NCBI RefSeq assembly: GCF_009827305.1 | Contig: NZ_WTYJ01000003.1 | Location: forward strand, 62,001-126,000 | DNA length: 64,000 bases | From: Croceibacterium xixiisoli | GTDB lineage: Bacteria > Pseudomonadota > Alphaproteobacteria > Sphingomonadales > Sphingomonadaceae | Direction of reading: 5' to 3' | In this document: positions 8,190 to 16,951 of the stretch, one piece after another | How the letters are laid out: the number at the start of each line of letters is the position of its first letter | How positions within the stretch are numbered: the first letter of the stretch is position 1 | Made by a program: the position numbers and the translations under genes | The notes under the pieces: model-generated | The model's input: only the letters and a program-made list of their open reading frames with translations | The model's database searches: none | What the model was told of the DNA's origin: nothing

Positions 8190-11100
8190 GCCGGTTCTCC
8201 TTCATTCGCAACCGGTTGGGCAGGTGTGGGGTCCATATGGCCGGCGGCATGCGGGCGCTTGCGGCTCAACCTTGTGCGCACCAGCAGATAAAGCACGGGG
8301 ATCAGGAAGATGCCGATCGCAGTGGCCGCGATCATCCCGCCCATCACCCCGGTGCCCACCGCGATGCGGCTGGCCGCCCCGGCGCCCGATGCAATCACCA
8401 GCGGCACCATGCCGAAAATGAAGGCGAGCGATGTCATGATGATCGGCCGTAGGCGAAGCTTGGCCGCTTCCTTCACCGCATCGAACACGGACAATCCGCG
8501 TTCTTCCTCTTCCACCGCGAATTCCGCGATCAGGATCGCGTTCTTGGCGGCCAGCCCGATGATGGTGATCAGCCCGACGTTGAAATAGACGTCGGCAGAA
8601 AGCCCGCGCAGCACCGATGCCACCACCGCACCCAGCACGCCGGCCGGCACGATCAGCAGCACCGCCAGCGGCAGGGTCCAGCTTTCATAGAGGGCGGCCA
8701 GCAGCAGGAACACCACCACCACAGACAGCGCCATCAGCGCGCCCACCTGGCCGGCGGACTGCTTTTCCTCAAAGCTCAGCCCGGTCCATTCATAGCCGAT
8801 GCCCTGCGGCAATTGCTGCGCCAGCCGTTCCATTTCCGCCAGCGCATCGCCGGAAGACTGGCCCGGTGCGGCTTCGCCCGACAGCGTCATCGCGGGGTAG
8901 CCATTGTACCGTGCCAGCGTCGGCGGCCCGGCGGTCCATTTCACCTGGGCAAAGCTGCTGAACGGCACCAGCGCGCCCTGCGCATTGGGCACGCGCAGGG
9001 CCAGAATGTCCTGCGGATCCATGCGATAGGGCGCGTCGGCCTGTACCAGCACCTGCAGCACCCGCCCATCGCGAGAGAAGTCGTTGACATAGGCGGAGCC
9101 GAAATTGATCGACATGGCGGCGTTCACGTCGCTGATCGAAAGGCCCTGCGCCCGTGCCTGCACCCGGTCGATCGTGACCGCCAGGCCCGGTGTCGGTTGC
9201 TGCTCGTCCGGTCGCAGATTGACGATCAGCGGGCTTTGCGCGGCCAGCCCCATCAACTGGTCACGCGCGGCGGCCAGCGCTTCTCGGCCCAGGCCCGCAC
9301 GATCCTGCAGCTTGAAGGAAAAGCCGCTGGCATTGCCCAGCGAAGAGATCGGCGGGCGCTGCATGGCGAATACCGTCGCGTCGTCCAGCTGAGAGAAGAA
9401 CGCCATCGCCCGTCCGGCGATCGCGGAAGAAGCGCTGGCCGCATCCTTGCGTTCGTCCCAGGGCTTCAGCGTGATGAACATCATCGCATTGTTCTGGCCC
9501 GAACCGAAGAAGCTGAACCCGCGGATCACGATCACATTTTCGATTTCGGGCTGTTTTTTCCAATATTCATACACCCGATCGACCGCAGCGGCGGTGCGCG
9601 CATCGGTTGCGCCGGGCGGGGTCTGGATCGCGGTCAGCACGTCGCCCTGATCTTCGGCGGGAAGAAAGGCGGTGGGCAGGCGGGTGAACAGCACGGCGGT
9701 GACGACGCACAGCACCAGGAATGCGGCCAGCGCCCTGAACGGTCGCGACAGGATCTTGGTGTTGGCGGAATCGTAACGGGCAGTCGTGCGGCCAAACCAG
9801 CGGTTGAATGCAGCGAAGAAGCGCGGAATCCAGCTGCGCCATCCGCTCTCGGGTTGGGCGTGGCCGTCTTCCCCGGCATGGTTTTTGTGCGGCTTGAGGA
9901 AGGTGGCGCACAGCGCGGGCGTCAGCGTCAGCGCCAGCACGGCGGAGAAGAAGATCGAAATCGCCAGCGTGACGGAAAACTGGCGATAGATGCCGCCGGT
10001 CGATCCAGGGAAGAACGCCATCGGAATGAACACCGCGATCAGCACCAGCGTGATGCCGATGATCGCGCCGGTGATCTGATCCATCGCCTTGCGCGTCGCC
10101 TCGAGCGGGCCAAGCCCTTCTTCGGCCATGATCCGCTCGACATTTTCAATCACCACGATCGCGTCATCGACCAGGATGCCGATCGCCAGCACCATGCCGA
10201 ACAGCGACAGCACATTGATCGAAAATCCGAACAGCCACAGGCCCAGGCAGGCACCGGCCAGCGCGATCGGAACGACCAGCGTCGGGATCACGGTTGCGCG
10301 CCAGTTCTGCAGGAACACGAACATCACGACGAACACCAGCACCATGGCTTCCACCAGGGTGATCATCACCTCTTCCACCGACAGCTGGATGAAGGGGGTG
10401 GTGTCGTATGCGACCTGCCATTCGACATCGGCCGGCAGCGTGGGGCCGAGTTCGGCCATGCGCTCTTCCACGCCCTTGGCGGCGTCCAGCGCGTTGGCGC
10501 CCGTGGCCAGCTGAATGGCCATGCCGGCCATCGGCTTCCCGTTGATGGAGATATTGTTGGTGTAGCTTTGCGCGCCCAGTTCGACCCGTGCCACATCGAC
10601 CAGCCGCACCGTGGCGCCGCTGGGATCGGTCTTCAGGATAATCTGTTCGAATTCGTCTTCGGTGGTCAACCGCCCCTGGGCGGTGATGGTCGCGGTGATC
10701 TGCTGGCCGCTGGCGAAGGGCTGGGCACCGATGGAGCCGCCGGCCGTCTGGCTGTTCTGTTCCTGTACGGCAGCCAGCACGGCGCTGGGCGACAGGCCAT
10801 AGGATGCCAGCCGTTCGGGATCGATCCAGATGCGCATGGCATAGGCGGAACCGAACAGGTTGATATCGCCCACGCCCGGCACGCGCCGCAATTCGTCCAC
10901 CACCTGGCTGGACGCGATATTGCCGAGATCGGTGGCCTTGAGCTCGCCGCTTTTCGACGTCAGCGCGGCGATCATCATGAAGCCGCTGTTCGCCTGGGTC
11001 ACGCGGATGCCCTGCCGGCGCACATCCTCCGGCAGGCGGGTCTCGATGATGCTCAGCCGGTTCTGGACTTCGGTCTGGGCGATATCGATGTCCGTGCCGG

Positions 11101-11386
11101 ATTCGAAAGTGGCGGTGATGCTGGTCGCGCCGTTCGACTGGCTGGAGGCGGACATGTACAGCAGGCCTTCAACGCCATTGAGCTGCTGTTCGATGATCTG
11201 GGTGACATTGTCTTCCACCGTGGCCGCATCGGCGCCCGGATAGGTGGCCGAAATCGTCAGCGATGGCGGGGCGATATTGGGATATTGCTCGATGGCCAGC
11301 GCGCGCAGCGCCATGCCGCCTGCCAGCAGAATGCCGAGCGCAATGACCCATGCAAAGATGGGCCGGTCGATGAAAAAGCGTGCCAT
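8186..11386 (-). CDS. RND multidrug efflux permease, HAE1/AcrB family
   Basis: The 1066-aa length and layout fit the hydrophobe/amphiphile efflux-1 family: N-terminal FIDRPIFAWVIALGILLAGG, two large periplasmic loops after TM1 and TM7, and the proton-relay aspartates in TM4 (GILVDDAIVVIENVER). It exchanges protons for drugs in the inner membrane as a trimer. It lies 3 bases after the adaptor gene and overlaps the outer-membrane gene by 4. The C-terminus is a short basic and Pro-rich tail (RTRLSRKRPHAAGHMD). Assignment is firm; substrate range is not predictable. The divergent TetR gene upstream is the likely repressor of the operon. Confidence 0.96.
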   Translation of the reverse strand: MARFFIDRPIFAWVIALGILLAGGMALRALAIEQYPNIAPPSLTISATYPGADAATVEDNVTQIIEQQLNGVEGLLYMSASSQSNGATSITATFESGTDIDIAQTEVQNRLSIIETRLPEDVRRQGIRVTQANSGFMMIAALTSKSGELKATDLGNIASSQVVDELRRVPGVGDINLFGSAYAMRIWIDPERLASYGLSPSAVLAAVQEQNSQTAGGSIGAQPFASGQQITATITAQGRLTTEDEFEQIILKTDPSGATVRLVDVARVELGAQSYTNNISINGKPMAGMAIQLATGANALDAAKGVEERMAELGPTLPADVEWQVAYDTTPFIQLSVEEVMITLVEAMVLVFVVMFVFLQNWRATVIPTLVVPIALAGACLGLWLFGFSINVLSLFGMVLAIGILVDDAIVVIENVERIMAEEGLGPLEATRKAMDQITGAIIGITLVLIAVFIPMAFFPGSTGGIYRQFSVTLAISIFFSAVLALTLTPALCATFLKPHKNHAGEDGHAQPESGWRSWIPRFFAAFNRWFGRTTARYDSANTKILSRPFRALAAFLVLCVVTAVLFTRLPTAFLPAEDQGDVLTAIQTPPGATDARTAAAVDRVYEYWKKQPEIENVIVIRGFSFFGSGQNNAMMFITLKPWDERKDAASASSAIAGRAMAFFSQLDDATVFAMQRPPISSLGNASGFSFKLQDRAGLGREALAAARDQLMGLAAQSPLIVNLRPDEQQPTPGLAVTIDRVQARAQGLSISDVNAAMSINFGSAYVNDFSRDGRVLQVLVQADAPYRMDPQDILALRVPNAQGALVPFSSFAQVKWTAGPPTLARYNGYPAMTLSGEAAPGQSSGDALAEMERLAQQLPQGIGYEWTGLSFEEKQSAGQVGALMALSVVVVFLLLAALYESWTLPLAVLLIVPAGVLGAVVASVLRGLSADVYFNVGLITIIGLAAKNAILIAEFAVEEEERGLSVFDAVKEAAKLRLRPIIMTSLAFIFGMVPLVIASGAGAASRIAVGTGVMGGMIAATAIGIFLIPVLYLLVRTRLSRKRPHAAGHMDPTPAQPVANEGEPA

Positions 11387-11389
11387 GGA

Positions 11390-12592
11390 TCAGCGCGCCC
11401 CGTTGGCGGCTGCGGATGGTGATGCTGCCGGGCTTGCTGCGGGGTTTGCTCTGGCCGGCGCCCGCGATGCCGCTGCGGCCGGTTGGGCGCGGGTCGTCTT
11501 GACCTGCATTCCCGGGCGCACCTTCATCAGATTGTTCACGATCACCACATCGCCCGGGGTCAGCCCGCTCTTGATGATCCAGTTTTCATTGGCCAGCGCA
11601 CCAAGTTCGACATTGCGCACGGCCACCTTGCCGGTGCCATCGACAACAAACACCGTTCCGGTCTTCTCACCCACGGTGACGGCCGATTGGGGCACCACGA
11701 TGCCGTTCTGCAACTGGCCGGCTTCCACCCGCACGCGGACGAATTCGCCCGGCAACAGCATGCCTTCCGGATTGGCGAAGCGCGCGCGCAGCTGCAGCGT
11801 GCCGGTTTCGGTGTCCACCACGCGATCGAGGAAGTCGATCGTGCCGGTGATCGGGTATTCGCTGCCATCGGCAAACACCAGATGGACGTCGATGCGGCTG
11901 TTGGCCGGCACATCCAGCGTGCCATCGGAAATGCCCCGGCGGATGTTCAGGAACTCATTGGCCGACTGGGCGAAGGTCACATAAATCGGGGAGACCTGAT
12001 CGATTCGCGCCATCAGCGTGGCTTCGGCCTGATTGACGAAGGCGCCCTCCGTCACCTGTGCCCGCCCGGCGCGGCCGGTCAGCGGGGCACGGACGGTGGT
12101 ATAGCCGAGCTGCAGGGAAGCGGACCGCAGCTGCGCCTCGATTTCCGCCACGCTGGCGGCCGCTTCGCGCGATGCGGCAACGGCAGCATCATATTCCTGC
12201 TTGCTGATCGCATTTTCATCCACCAGCGGGCGATAGCGGGTGACCACGGCGGCGGCGTTTGCCGCTGTCGCGCGGGCGCGATCCAGGCTGGCCTTGGTCT
12301 GGGCATAGGACGCACGCAGTTCCGACGGGTCGATTTCGAACAGCGGCTGGCCGGCACGCACGTCGCTGCCATCCACATACAGCTGCCGCTGGACGATCCC
12401 GGTCACGCGGGCGCGCACCTCGGCCGATCGTTCAGGTTCGACGCGGCCGGGCAGTTCAATGATATTCGGAATCGGCCGGCTGGCGATGACGATCGTTTCC
12501 ACCTCCAGCGGCGGCGGGGCCGGGGGCTCGGCCTGGCCGGAACAACCCGCAAGCGCCAAGGCGCCGATGACAACTGCATGCGTCCAGCGCAT
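11390..12592 (-). CDS. RND efflux periplasmic adaptor (membrane fusion) lipoprotein
   Basis: The start is set at ATG 12592 because AAGGA lies 7 bases upstream; the frame is open further up but without a ribosome site. Residues 1-17 are a lipoprotein signal ending LALAGC (Cys17). The HlyD-like core follows: beta-barrel/lipoyl part (VRARVTGIVQRQLYVDGSDV), an alpha-hairpin (DRARATAANAAAVVTRYRPL) and the second lipoyl half (GYTTVRAPLTGRAGRAQVTE). The last ~45 residues are Ala/Pro-rich. The protein links the inner-membrane permease to the outer-membrane duct. It is the first gene of the leftward efflux operon and faces the tetR gene across a 99-bp control region. Confidence 0.93.
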   Translation of the reverse strand: MRWTHAVVIGALALAGCSGQAEPPAPPPLEVETIVIASRPIPNIIELPGRVEPERSAEVRARVTGIVQRQLYVDGSDVRAGQPLFEIDPSELRASYAQTKASLDRARATAANAAAVVTRYRPLVDENAISKQEYDAAVAASREAAASVAEIEAQLRSASLQLGYTTVRAPLTGRAGRAQVTEGAFVNQAEATLMARIDQVSPIYVTFAQSANEFLNIRRGISDGTLDVPANSRIDVHLVFADGSEYPITGTIDFLDRVVDTETGTLQLRARFANPEGMLLPGEFVRVRVEAGQLQNGIVVPQSAVTVGEKTGTVFVVDGTGKVAVRNVELGALANENWIIKSGLTPGDVVIVNNLMKVRPGMQVKTTRAQPAAAASRAPARANPAASPAASPSAAANGAR

Positions 12593-12628
12593 CCGGGAAT
12601 CCTTGATCATTGTGCAAATGCAATATGT

Positions 12629-12642
12629 GTAATAGATATTAC
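12629..12642. promoter_or_regulatory. Candidate TetR operator in the efflux/tetR divergent region
   Basis: GTAATAGATATTAC is an inverted repeat with 6-bp arms and a 2-base centre, in the middle of the 99-bp gap between the divergent adaptor and TetR genes. Its place and A/T-rich symmetry suit a repressor site controlling both directions. Binding is inferred. Confidence 0.4.
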
Positions 12643-12691
12643 GCGAATTCTTAGCAAGCGGCATCTCTGTCGTCGCCGGAAAGGGGCGCGC

Positions 12692-13306
12692 ATGGAACGG
12701 AAAACCGATGATCGGCTGACACGCCGGCGCGCGGCCATCGTGGCGGCAGCACGATCACTGTTTCTCGAACGGGGCTTCGAACAGACGACGCTGGCGGATA
12801 TCGTGAGCAAATCGGGTGGTTCCCTCTCCACGATTTACAAGGAGTTTGGCACCAAGGAGCGATTGTTACGAGCGGTAATCGATTTCGATCGCGAACCGGG
12901 GCTGGGAATCGCCGCCTATCTGGCCCGCACCGACATGCCGCGGGCGCAGATCATCCGCGAATTCGCCCGTGATCTGCGCGAAAACCGCATGACGCCCGAT
13001 CATCTGGCCATCACCCGCATCGTCATCGGCCACAGCGCCCGCGATCAGGAATTCGCGCGCGAATTTCACGAAAACAATTTCGCCAGGGCGCATGAAGCGC
13101 TCAGCCACATGTTCGCCGTCTGGGCCGGGCAGGGGGTGCCGCTGACCGCGCCGCCCGGCGTGCTGGCCACCGCTTTGATGAGCGTGTTTGCCTTCGAAAT
13201 GCACCGCGCCGCCATCGGCCATGCGGTGCCGCAGGTGGAACCGGGCGGCAGCCTGGATCAGCAGCTGGAATTCTTCATCCGCAGCGCCGGCCTGGCCGAA
13301 GACTAG
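12692..13306 (+). CDS. TetR/AcrR family transcriptional regulator
   Basis: This 204-aa protein starts at ATG 12692 after GGAAAGGGG. An N-terminal TetR helix-turn-helix is clear: RRAAIVAAARSLFLERGFEQ then TLADIVSKSGGSLSTIYKEF at about residues 13-52. The C-terminal half is an all-helical ligand domain, with a TetR_C-like stretch (FARDLRENRMTPDHLAITRI). It is divergent from the RND efflux operon, the standard arrangement for a local repressor released by pump substrates. An inverted repeat in the shared promoter region is a plausible operator. The frame is open far upstream, but that part is antisense to the adaptor gene. Confidence 0.9.
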   Translation: MERKTDDRLTRRRAAIVAAARSLFLERGFEQTTLADIVSKSGGSLSTIYKEFGTKERLLRAVIDFDREPGLGIAAYLARTDMPRAQIIREFARDLRENRMTPDHLAITRIVIGHSARDQEFAREFHENNFARAHEALSHMFAVWAGQGVPLTAPPGVLATALMSVFAFEMHRAAIGHAVPQVEPGGSLDQQLEFFIRSAGLAED

Positions 13307-13334
13307 GGCTTTTTCCGGCCCCGTCTCTGGCCGA

Positions 13335-14186
13335 TCAGCCGACCGGCATATTGTCGATCAGCCTGGTGCCGCCGATCCGCGCTGCCACCAGCAGCCGCAG
13401 CGCATTCTCGCCCGGCGTGCTGGCCGGCTGCAGGCTGTCGGCATCGGCAATGTCGGCATAATCCACGCTGGCAAACCCGCCCTCCACCAGCGTCTGGCGC
13501 AGCTCGGCCAGCGCCGCCGCGAAATCGGCCCCTTCGGCAATCGCGGCAATCGCTGCGCGCATGGCCCTGGGCAGGGTCACCGCAGCCTGCCGCTGTTCCG
13601 GCGTCAGATATCGGTTGCGACTCGACATCGCCAATCCGTCCGCCTCCCGCACGGTTGGCACGCCGATGATGGCATCGGCATGCGGCAGGGTCAGGTCCAG
13701 ATCGCGGGCCATGCGGCGGATCACGGCCAGCTGTTGCCAGTCCTTTTCCCCGAACAGCGCCACATCGGGCTGGATCTGGTTGAACAGCTTGCACACCACC
13801 GTGGCCACGCCATCGAAATGGCCGGGCCGCGATGCGCCGCAGAACCCCTCGCTCACCCCGCTCACGGCAATGCTGGTGGCAAAGCCGGCGGGATAGACCT
13901 GATCCACCGGCGGCGCCCACAGCAGCGCCACCCCTTCGCCTTCCAGCATGCGCTGGTCTTCGGCCAGCTGGCGCGGATAGGCGTCCAGATCCTCATTCGG
14001 GCCGAACTGGCGCGGATTGACGAAGATCGATGCCGCGACCGCATCGGCATGGCGGCGTGCTTCCCGGATCAGGGTCAGATGGCCTTCGTGCAGCGCGCCC
14101 ATGGTGGGCACCAGGGCCAGCGTGCCAGCTGCGCGCAGATCGCGGACAGCCTGCCGCAATGCGCCGATGTCTTTGGCAATGATCAT
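13335..14186 (-). CDS. panC: Pantoate--beta-alanine ligase (pantothenate synthetase)
   Basis: PanC condenses pantoate and beta-alanine with ATP to give pantothenate, the precursor of coenzyme A. The ATP-binding signature PTMGALHEGHL and the downstream FVNPRQFGPNEDL are present, and the second nucleotide motif VREADGLAMSSRNRYL (KMSKS-like) is intact. The start is placed at ATG 14186 (MIIAKDIGALRQ), giving 283 aa, the usual family length; open sequence extends 33 codons further upstream but does not resemble PanC. Only a weak GGGCGG precedes this start. The gene stands alone, convergent with tetR and divergent from mipZ. Confidence 0.95.
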   Translation of the reverse strand: MIIAKDIGALRQAVRDLRAAGTLALVPTMGALHEGHLTLIREARRHADAVAASIFVNPRQFGPNEDLDAYPRQLAEDQRMLEGEGVALLWAPPVDQVYPAGFATSIAVSGVSEGFCGASRPGHFDGVATVVCKLFNQIQPDVALFGEKDWQQLAVIRRMARDLDLTLPHADAIIGVPTVREADGLAMSSRNRYLTPEQRQAAVTLPRAMRAAIAAIAEGADFAAALAELRQTLVEGGFASVDYADIADADSLQPASTPGENALRLLVAARIGGTRLIDNMPVG

Positions 14187-14386
14187 CCGCCCGATGTCGT
14201 GGCTGATGCGCGGCATGGCAAGCGGCAGTTTTCGGCAGTTTGCGCTAAAATGCGCGTTGGCGCGTTGTCGCCAAATGGCCTTCAACCGTGTGATAGGTGG
14301 TTACAAACTGTCTGCCACGGCTTCCGCTCGCCCCCCGGCGGCGATAGAAGAAGCACCATCATCAACCGCCAAGGTTCAGAACAATC

Positions 14387-15199
14387 GTGAATTCTGCTGC
14401 GCCCCATCGTATTGTATTTGCCAATGAAAAGGGCGGAACGGGCAAATCCACCACGGCCGTGCACATCGCCGTGGCGCTGGCCTACCGCGGGGCGCGGGTC
14501 GTCGCGATCGATCTCGATCACCGCCAGCGCACGCTCTATCGCTACCTCGAAAACCGCCTCGACACCGAAAAACGCCGCGACATAGCCCTCCCCGGCGCCG
14601 CATTCGACGTGTTTTCCGACGGTGATGCTGCTGCCCTGGAACAGCGCGTCGCCGAAATTGGCGAAGGCATGGATTACATCGTTTTCGATACCCCGGGACG
14701 CGACGATCCGCTGGCACGCCATTGTGCTGCTCAAGCTGATACGCTCGTTACGCCTATGAACGACAGCTTTGTCGATTTCGACCTGATCGGTCAGGTGGAT
14801 GCGGAAAACTTCAAGGTCCGGCGGCTGAGCTTCTACGCCGAACTGATCTGGGAATCGCGCAAGCAGCGGGCCATGACCCAGATTCGCGATCAGCGTCCAC
14901 CGATGGACTGGGTCGTGGTGCGCAACCGCGTGCAGGCCAGCGACGCCCGCAACCAGCGCCGACTGGATCAAGCCCTTACGGAATTGTCGAAGCGGGTTGG
15001 TTTCCGTGTTGCACCGGGTTTGTCCGAACGCGTGATCTACCGCGAATTGTTCCCGTCTGGTTTGACCCTGCTCGACAAGGGGCATCTGGGCGAACTGGGC
15101 ACCAGCCATCTGGTCGCCCGGCAGGAGTTGCGGACGCTGGTGGCCAATCTCAACCTGCCGATCATTCGCCGTCCGGAACAGGCAAACGAGGCGGCCTGA
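14387..15199 (+). CDS. mipZ: MipZ, ParA-type division-site positioning ATPase
   Basis: The 270-aa protein has a deviant Walker A motif, NEKGGTGKST at residues 13-22, and the MipZ-type continuation AVHIAVALAYRGARVVAIDLDH; the Walker B region is YIVFDTPGRDDPL. In Caulobacter MipZ forms a gradient from the poles, bound to ParB, and blocks FtsZ ring assembly away from midcell; that role is taken from the family. The start codon is GTG at 14387. It is followed after 3 bases by a short J-domain gene and then pgmG. Confidence 0.92.
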   Translation: MNSAAPHRIVFANEKGGTGKSTTAVHIAVALAYRGARVVAIDLDHRQRTLYRYLENRLDTEKRRDIALPGAAFDVFSDGDAAALEQRVAEIGEGMDYIVFDTPGRDDPLARHCAAQADTLVTPMNDSFVDFDLIGQVDAENFKVRRLSFYAELIWESRKQRAMTQIRDQRPPMDWVVVRNRVQASDARNQRRLDQALTELSKRVGFRVAPGLSERVIYRELFPSGLTLLDKGHLGELGTSHLVARQELRTLVANLNLPIIRRPEQANEAA

Positions 15200-15202
15200 G
15201 CA

Positions 15203-15490
15203 ATGGTGCGGCTGCTGTTCTTCCTGGCAGTCGGCGTGATCGCCTGGAAAATGTTCACCGGCCACTGGCCTTGGCAGAGGCGCATTTCTGCAAGATCGCG
15301 GGAACTTGCGCAGGCGCGGCAGCTTTTGTCGGTCGGTGTGCAGGCATCGCGGACCGACATTCTTGCGGCGCATCGGCGCCTGATTGCTCTTGTTCATCCT
15401 GACAGGGGCGGTACCAGCGCACAGGTGCATGCAGCGGATGCTGCACGTGACATGTTGTTAGAAGAATTGCCTTTTGATCCACCAGTTTGA
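15203..15490 (+). CDS. Small J-domain (DnaJ-like) membrane-anchored protein
   Basis: A 95-aa protein starting 3 bases after the mipZ stop. The first ~17 residues form a membrane helix (VRLLFFLAVGVIAWKMF). The remainder is a compact J-domain with ILAAHRRLIALVHPDRGG, in which the HPD tripeptide needed to stimulate Hsp70 ATPase is intact. This anchored layout resembles TIM14/DjlC-like short J-proteins. A role in recruiting DnaK to the membrane is inferred. Tight spacing suggests it is translated from the mipZ message. Confidence 0.8.
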   Translation: MVRLLFFLAVGVIAWKMFTGHWPWQRRISARSRELAQARQLLSVGVQASRTDILAAHRRLIALVHPDRGGTSAQVHAADAARDMLLEELPFDPPV

Positions 15491-15520
15491 TCCCTCATCC
15501 TTCGTAATTCAGGAGATCGT

Positions 15521-16924
15521 ATGACGCATCAGTTCCACCCCACCGTGCTGCGTGAGTACGATATCCGGGGTATTATCGGCGAAACGCTTGGCGCCGACGA
15601 TGCCCGCGCGATCGGCCGCAGCTTCGGTACGCTGCTGCGGCGCGCAGGGGGGAAACTGGTGGCAGTGGGATATGATGGTCGCGTCAGTTCGCCGATGCTC
15701 GAACATGCGCTGATCGAAGGGCTGACCTCGGCGGGTTGCGACGTTCGCCGGGTGGGCATGGGCCCGACGCCGATGCTCTATTACGCCGAAGCTTCCGCGG
15801 AAGAGGTTGATGGCGGGATTCAGATTACCGGCAGCCACAACCCGGCCAATTACAACGGCTTCAAGATGGTATTCCAGGGGCGGCCGTTCTTTGGCGCCGA
15901 TATCCAGACCATCGGCACTATGTCCGCCGCCGGCGATTGGGATGATGGCACCGGCACGGTCGACACGCGCGACATCAATGCCGAATATGTCGAACGTCTG
16001 CTGGCGCCGCTGGCGGCCATTGCGCCGGAAAAGCTCGCCAACATCAAGATCGGCTGGGACGCGGGCAATGGCGCAGCCGGTCCTGCGCTGGAACGGCTGG
16101 TGGCGAAGCTGCCGGGCGAGCATCACCTGCTCTACACCGAAGTGGATGGCAATTTCCCCAACCACCACCCCGATCCCACGGTGGAGGAAAACCTGGTCGA
16201 CCTGCGCGCGCTGGTCGCCAGCAAGGGGCTGGATTTCGGCATTGCCTTTGACGGTGACGGTGACCGGATCGGCGCGATCGACGGCGAAGGCCGGATCATC
16301 TGGGGCGATCAGCTGCTGATGATCTATGCCGAAGACCTGCTGAACCGCCAGCCGGGTGTGACCATCATTGCCGACGTGAAGGCCAGCCGCGCGCTGTTCG
16401 ATCATGTCAGCAAGCTCGGCGGCAAGCCGGTGATGTGGAAGACCGGCCATTCGCTGATCAAGTCTAAGATGCGCGAAACCGGATCGCCGCTGGCCGGCGA
16501 AATGAGCGGCCATGTGTTCTTCGCCGATGAATATTACGGCTATGACGATGCGCTCTATGCCGGTGTGCGGCTGATTTCTTCCAGCGTTCAGCTGGGCAAA
16601 TCCGTGACCCAGCTGCGCGGCGAGATGCCGGCCATGCTGAACACGCCCGAAATGCGCTTCCAGGTCGATGAAAGCCGCAAATTCGCCGCGATTGACGAGG
16701 TGAAGCAGCGCCTGAGCGGTACCGATGCCGATGTGAACGACACCGACGGTGTGCGCGTGACCACGGATGATGGCTGGTGGCTGCTGCGTGCCTCCAACAC
16801 GCAGGATGTGCTGGTCGCCCGCGCTGAAAGCTTCACCGCCGAAGGGCTCGATCGCCTGATGGGGCAGATCGATGAACAACTGGCGGCGTCCGGCCTCGAA
16901 CGCGGGCCACAGGCGGCACACTGA
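15521..16924 (+). CDS. pgmG: Phosphoglucomutase/phosphomannomutase, PgmG type
   Basis: This 467-aa enzyme interconverts hexose 1- and 6-phosphates, feeding GDP-mannose, UDP-glucose and exopolysaccharide synthesis. All four family motifs are seen: catalytic TGSHNP with Ser105, metal-binding DGDGDR at about 244-249, sugar-binding GEMSGHVFF near 326, and the phosphate loop RASNTQ near the C-terminus. AGGAGA stands 6 bases before the ATG. Sphingomonad PgmG proteins have both phosphoglucomutase and phosphomannomutase activity; the exact balance here is not visible. Confidence 0.93.
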   Translation: MTHQFHPTVLREYDIRGIIGETLGADDARAIGRSFGTLLRRAGGKLVAVGYDGRVSSPMLEHALIEGLTSAGCDVRRVGMGPTPMLYYAEASAEEVDGGIQITGSHNPANYNGFKMVFQGRPFFGADIQTIGTMSAAGDWDDGTGTVDTRDINAEYVERLLAPLAAIAPEKLANIKIGWDAGNGAAGPALERLVAKLPGEHHLLYTEVDGNFPNHHPDPTVEENLVDLRALVASKGLDFGIAFDGDGDRIGAIDGEGRIIWGDQLLMIYAEDLLNRQPGVTIIADVKASRALFDHVSKLGGKPVMWKTGHSLIKSKMRETGSPLAGEMSGHVFFADEYYGYDDALYAGVRLISSSVQLGKSVTQLRGEMPAMLNTPEMRFQVDESRKFAAIDEVKQRLSGTDADVNDTDGVRVTTDDGWWLLRASNTQDVLVARAESFTAEGLDRLMGQIDEQLAASGLERGPQAAH

Positions 16925-16951
16925 GACCGGACCACCGGATAGGAAACAAGC

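Noticed and set aside
8813-11422. 869-codon open frame antisense to the RND permease gene
   Set aside because: It mirrors the permease codon pattern, has no ribosome site and gives a His/Arg/Gln-rich product typical of antisense frames in high-GC DNA.
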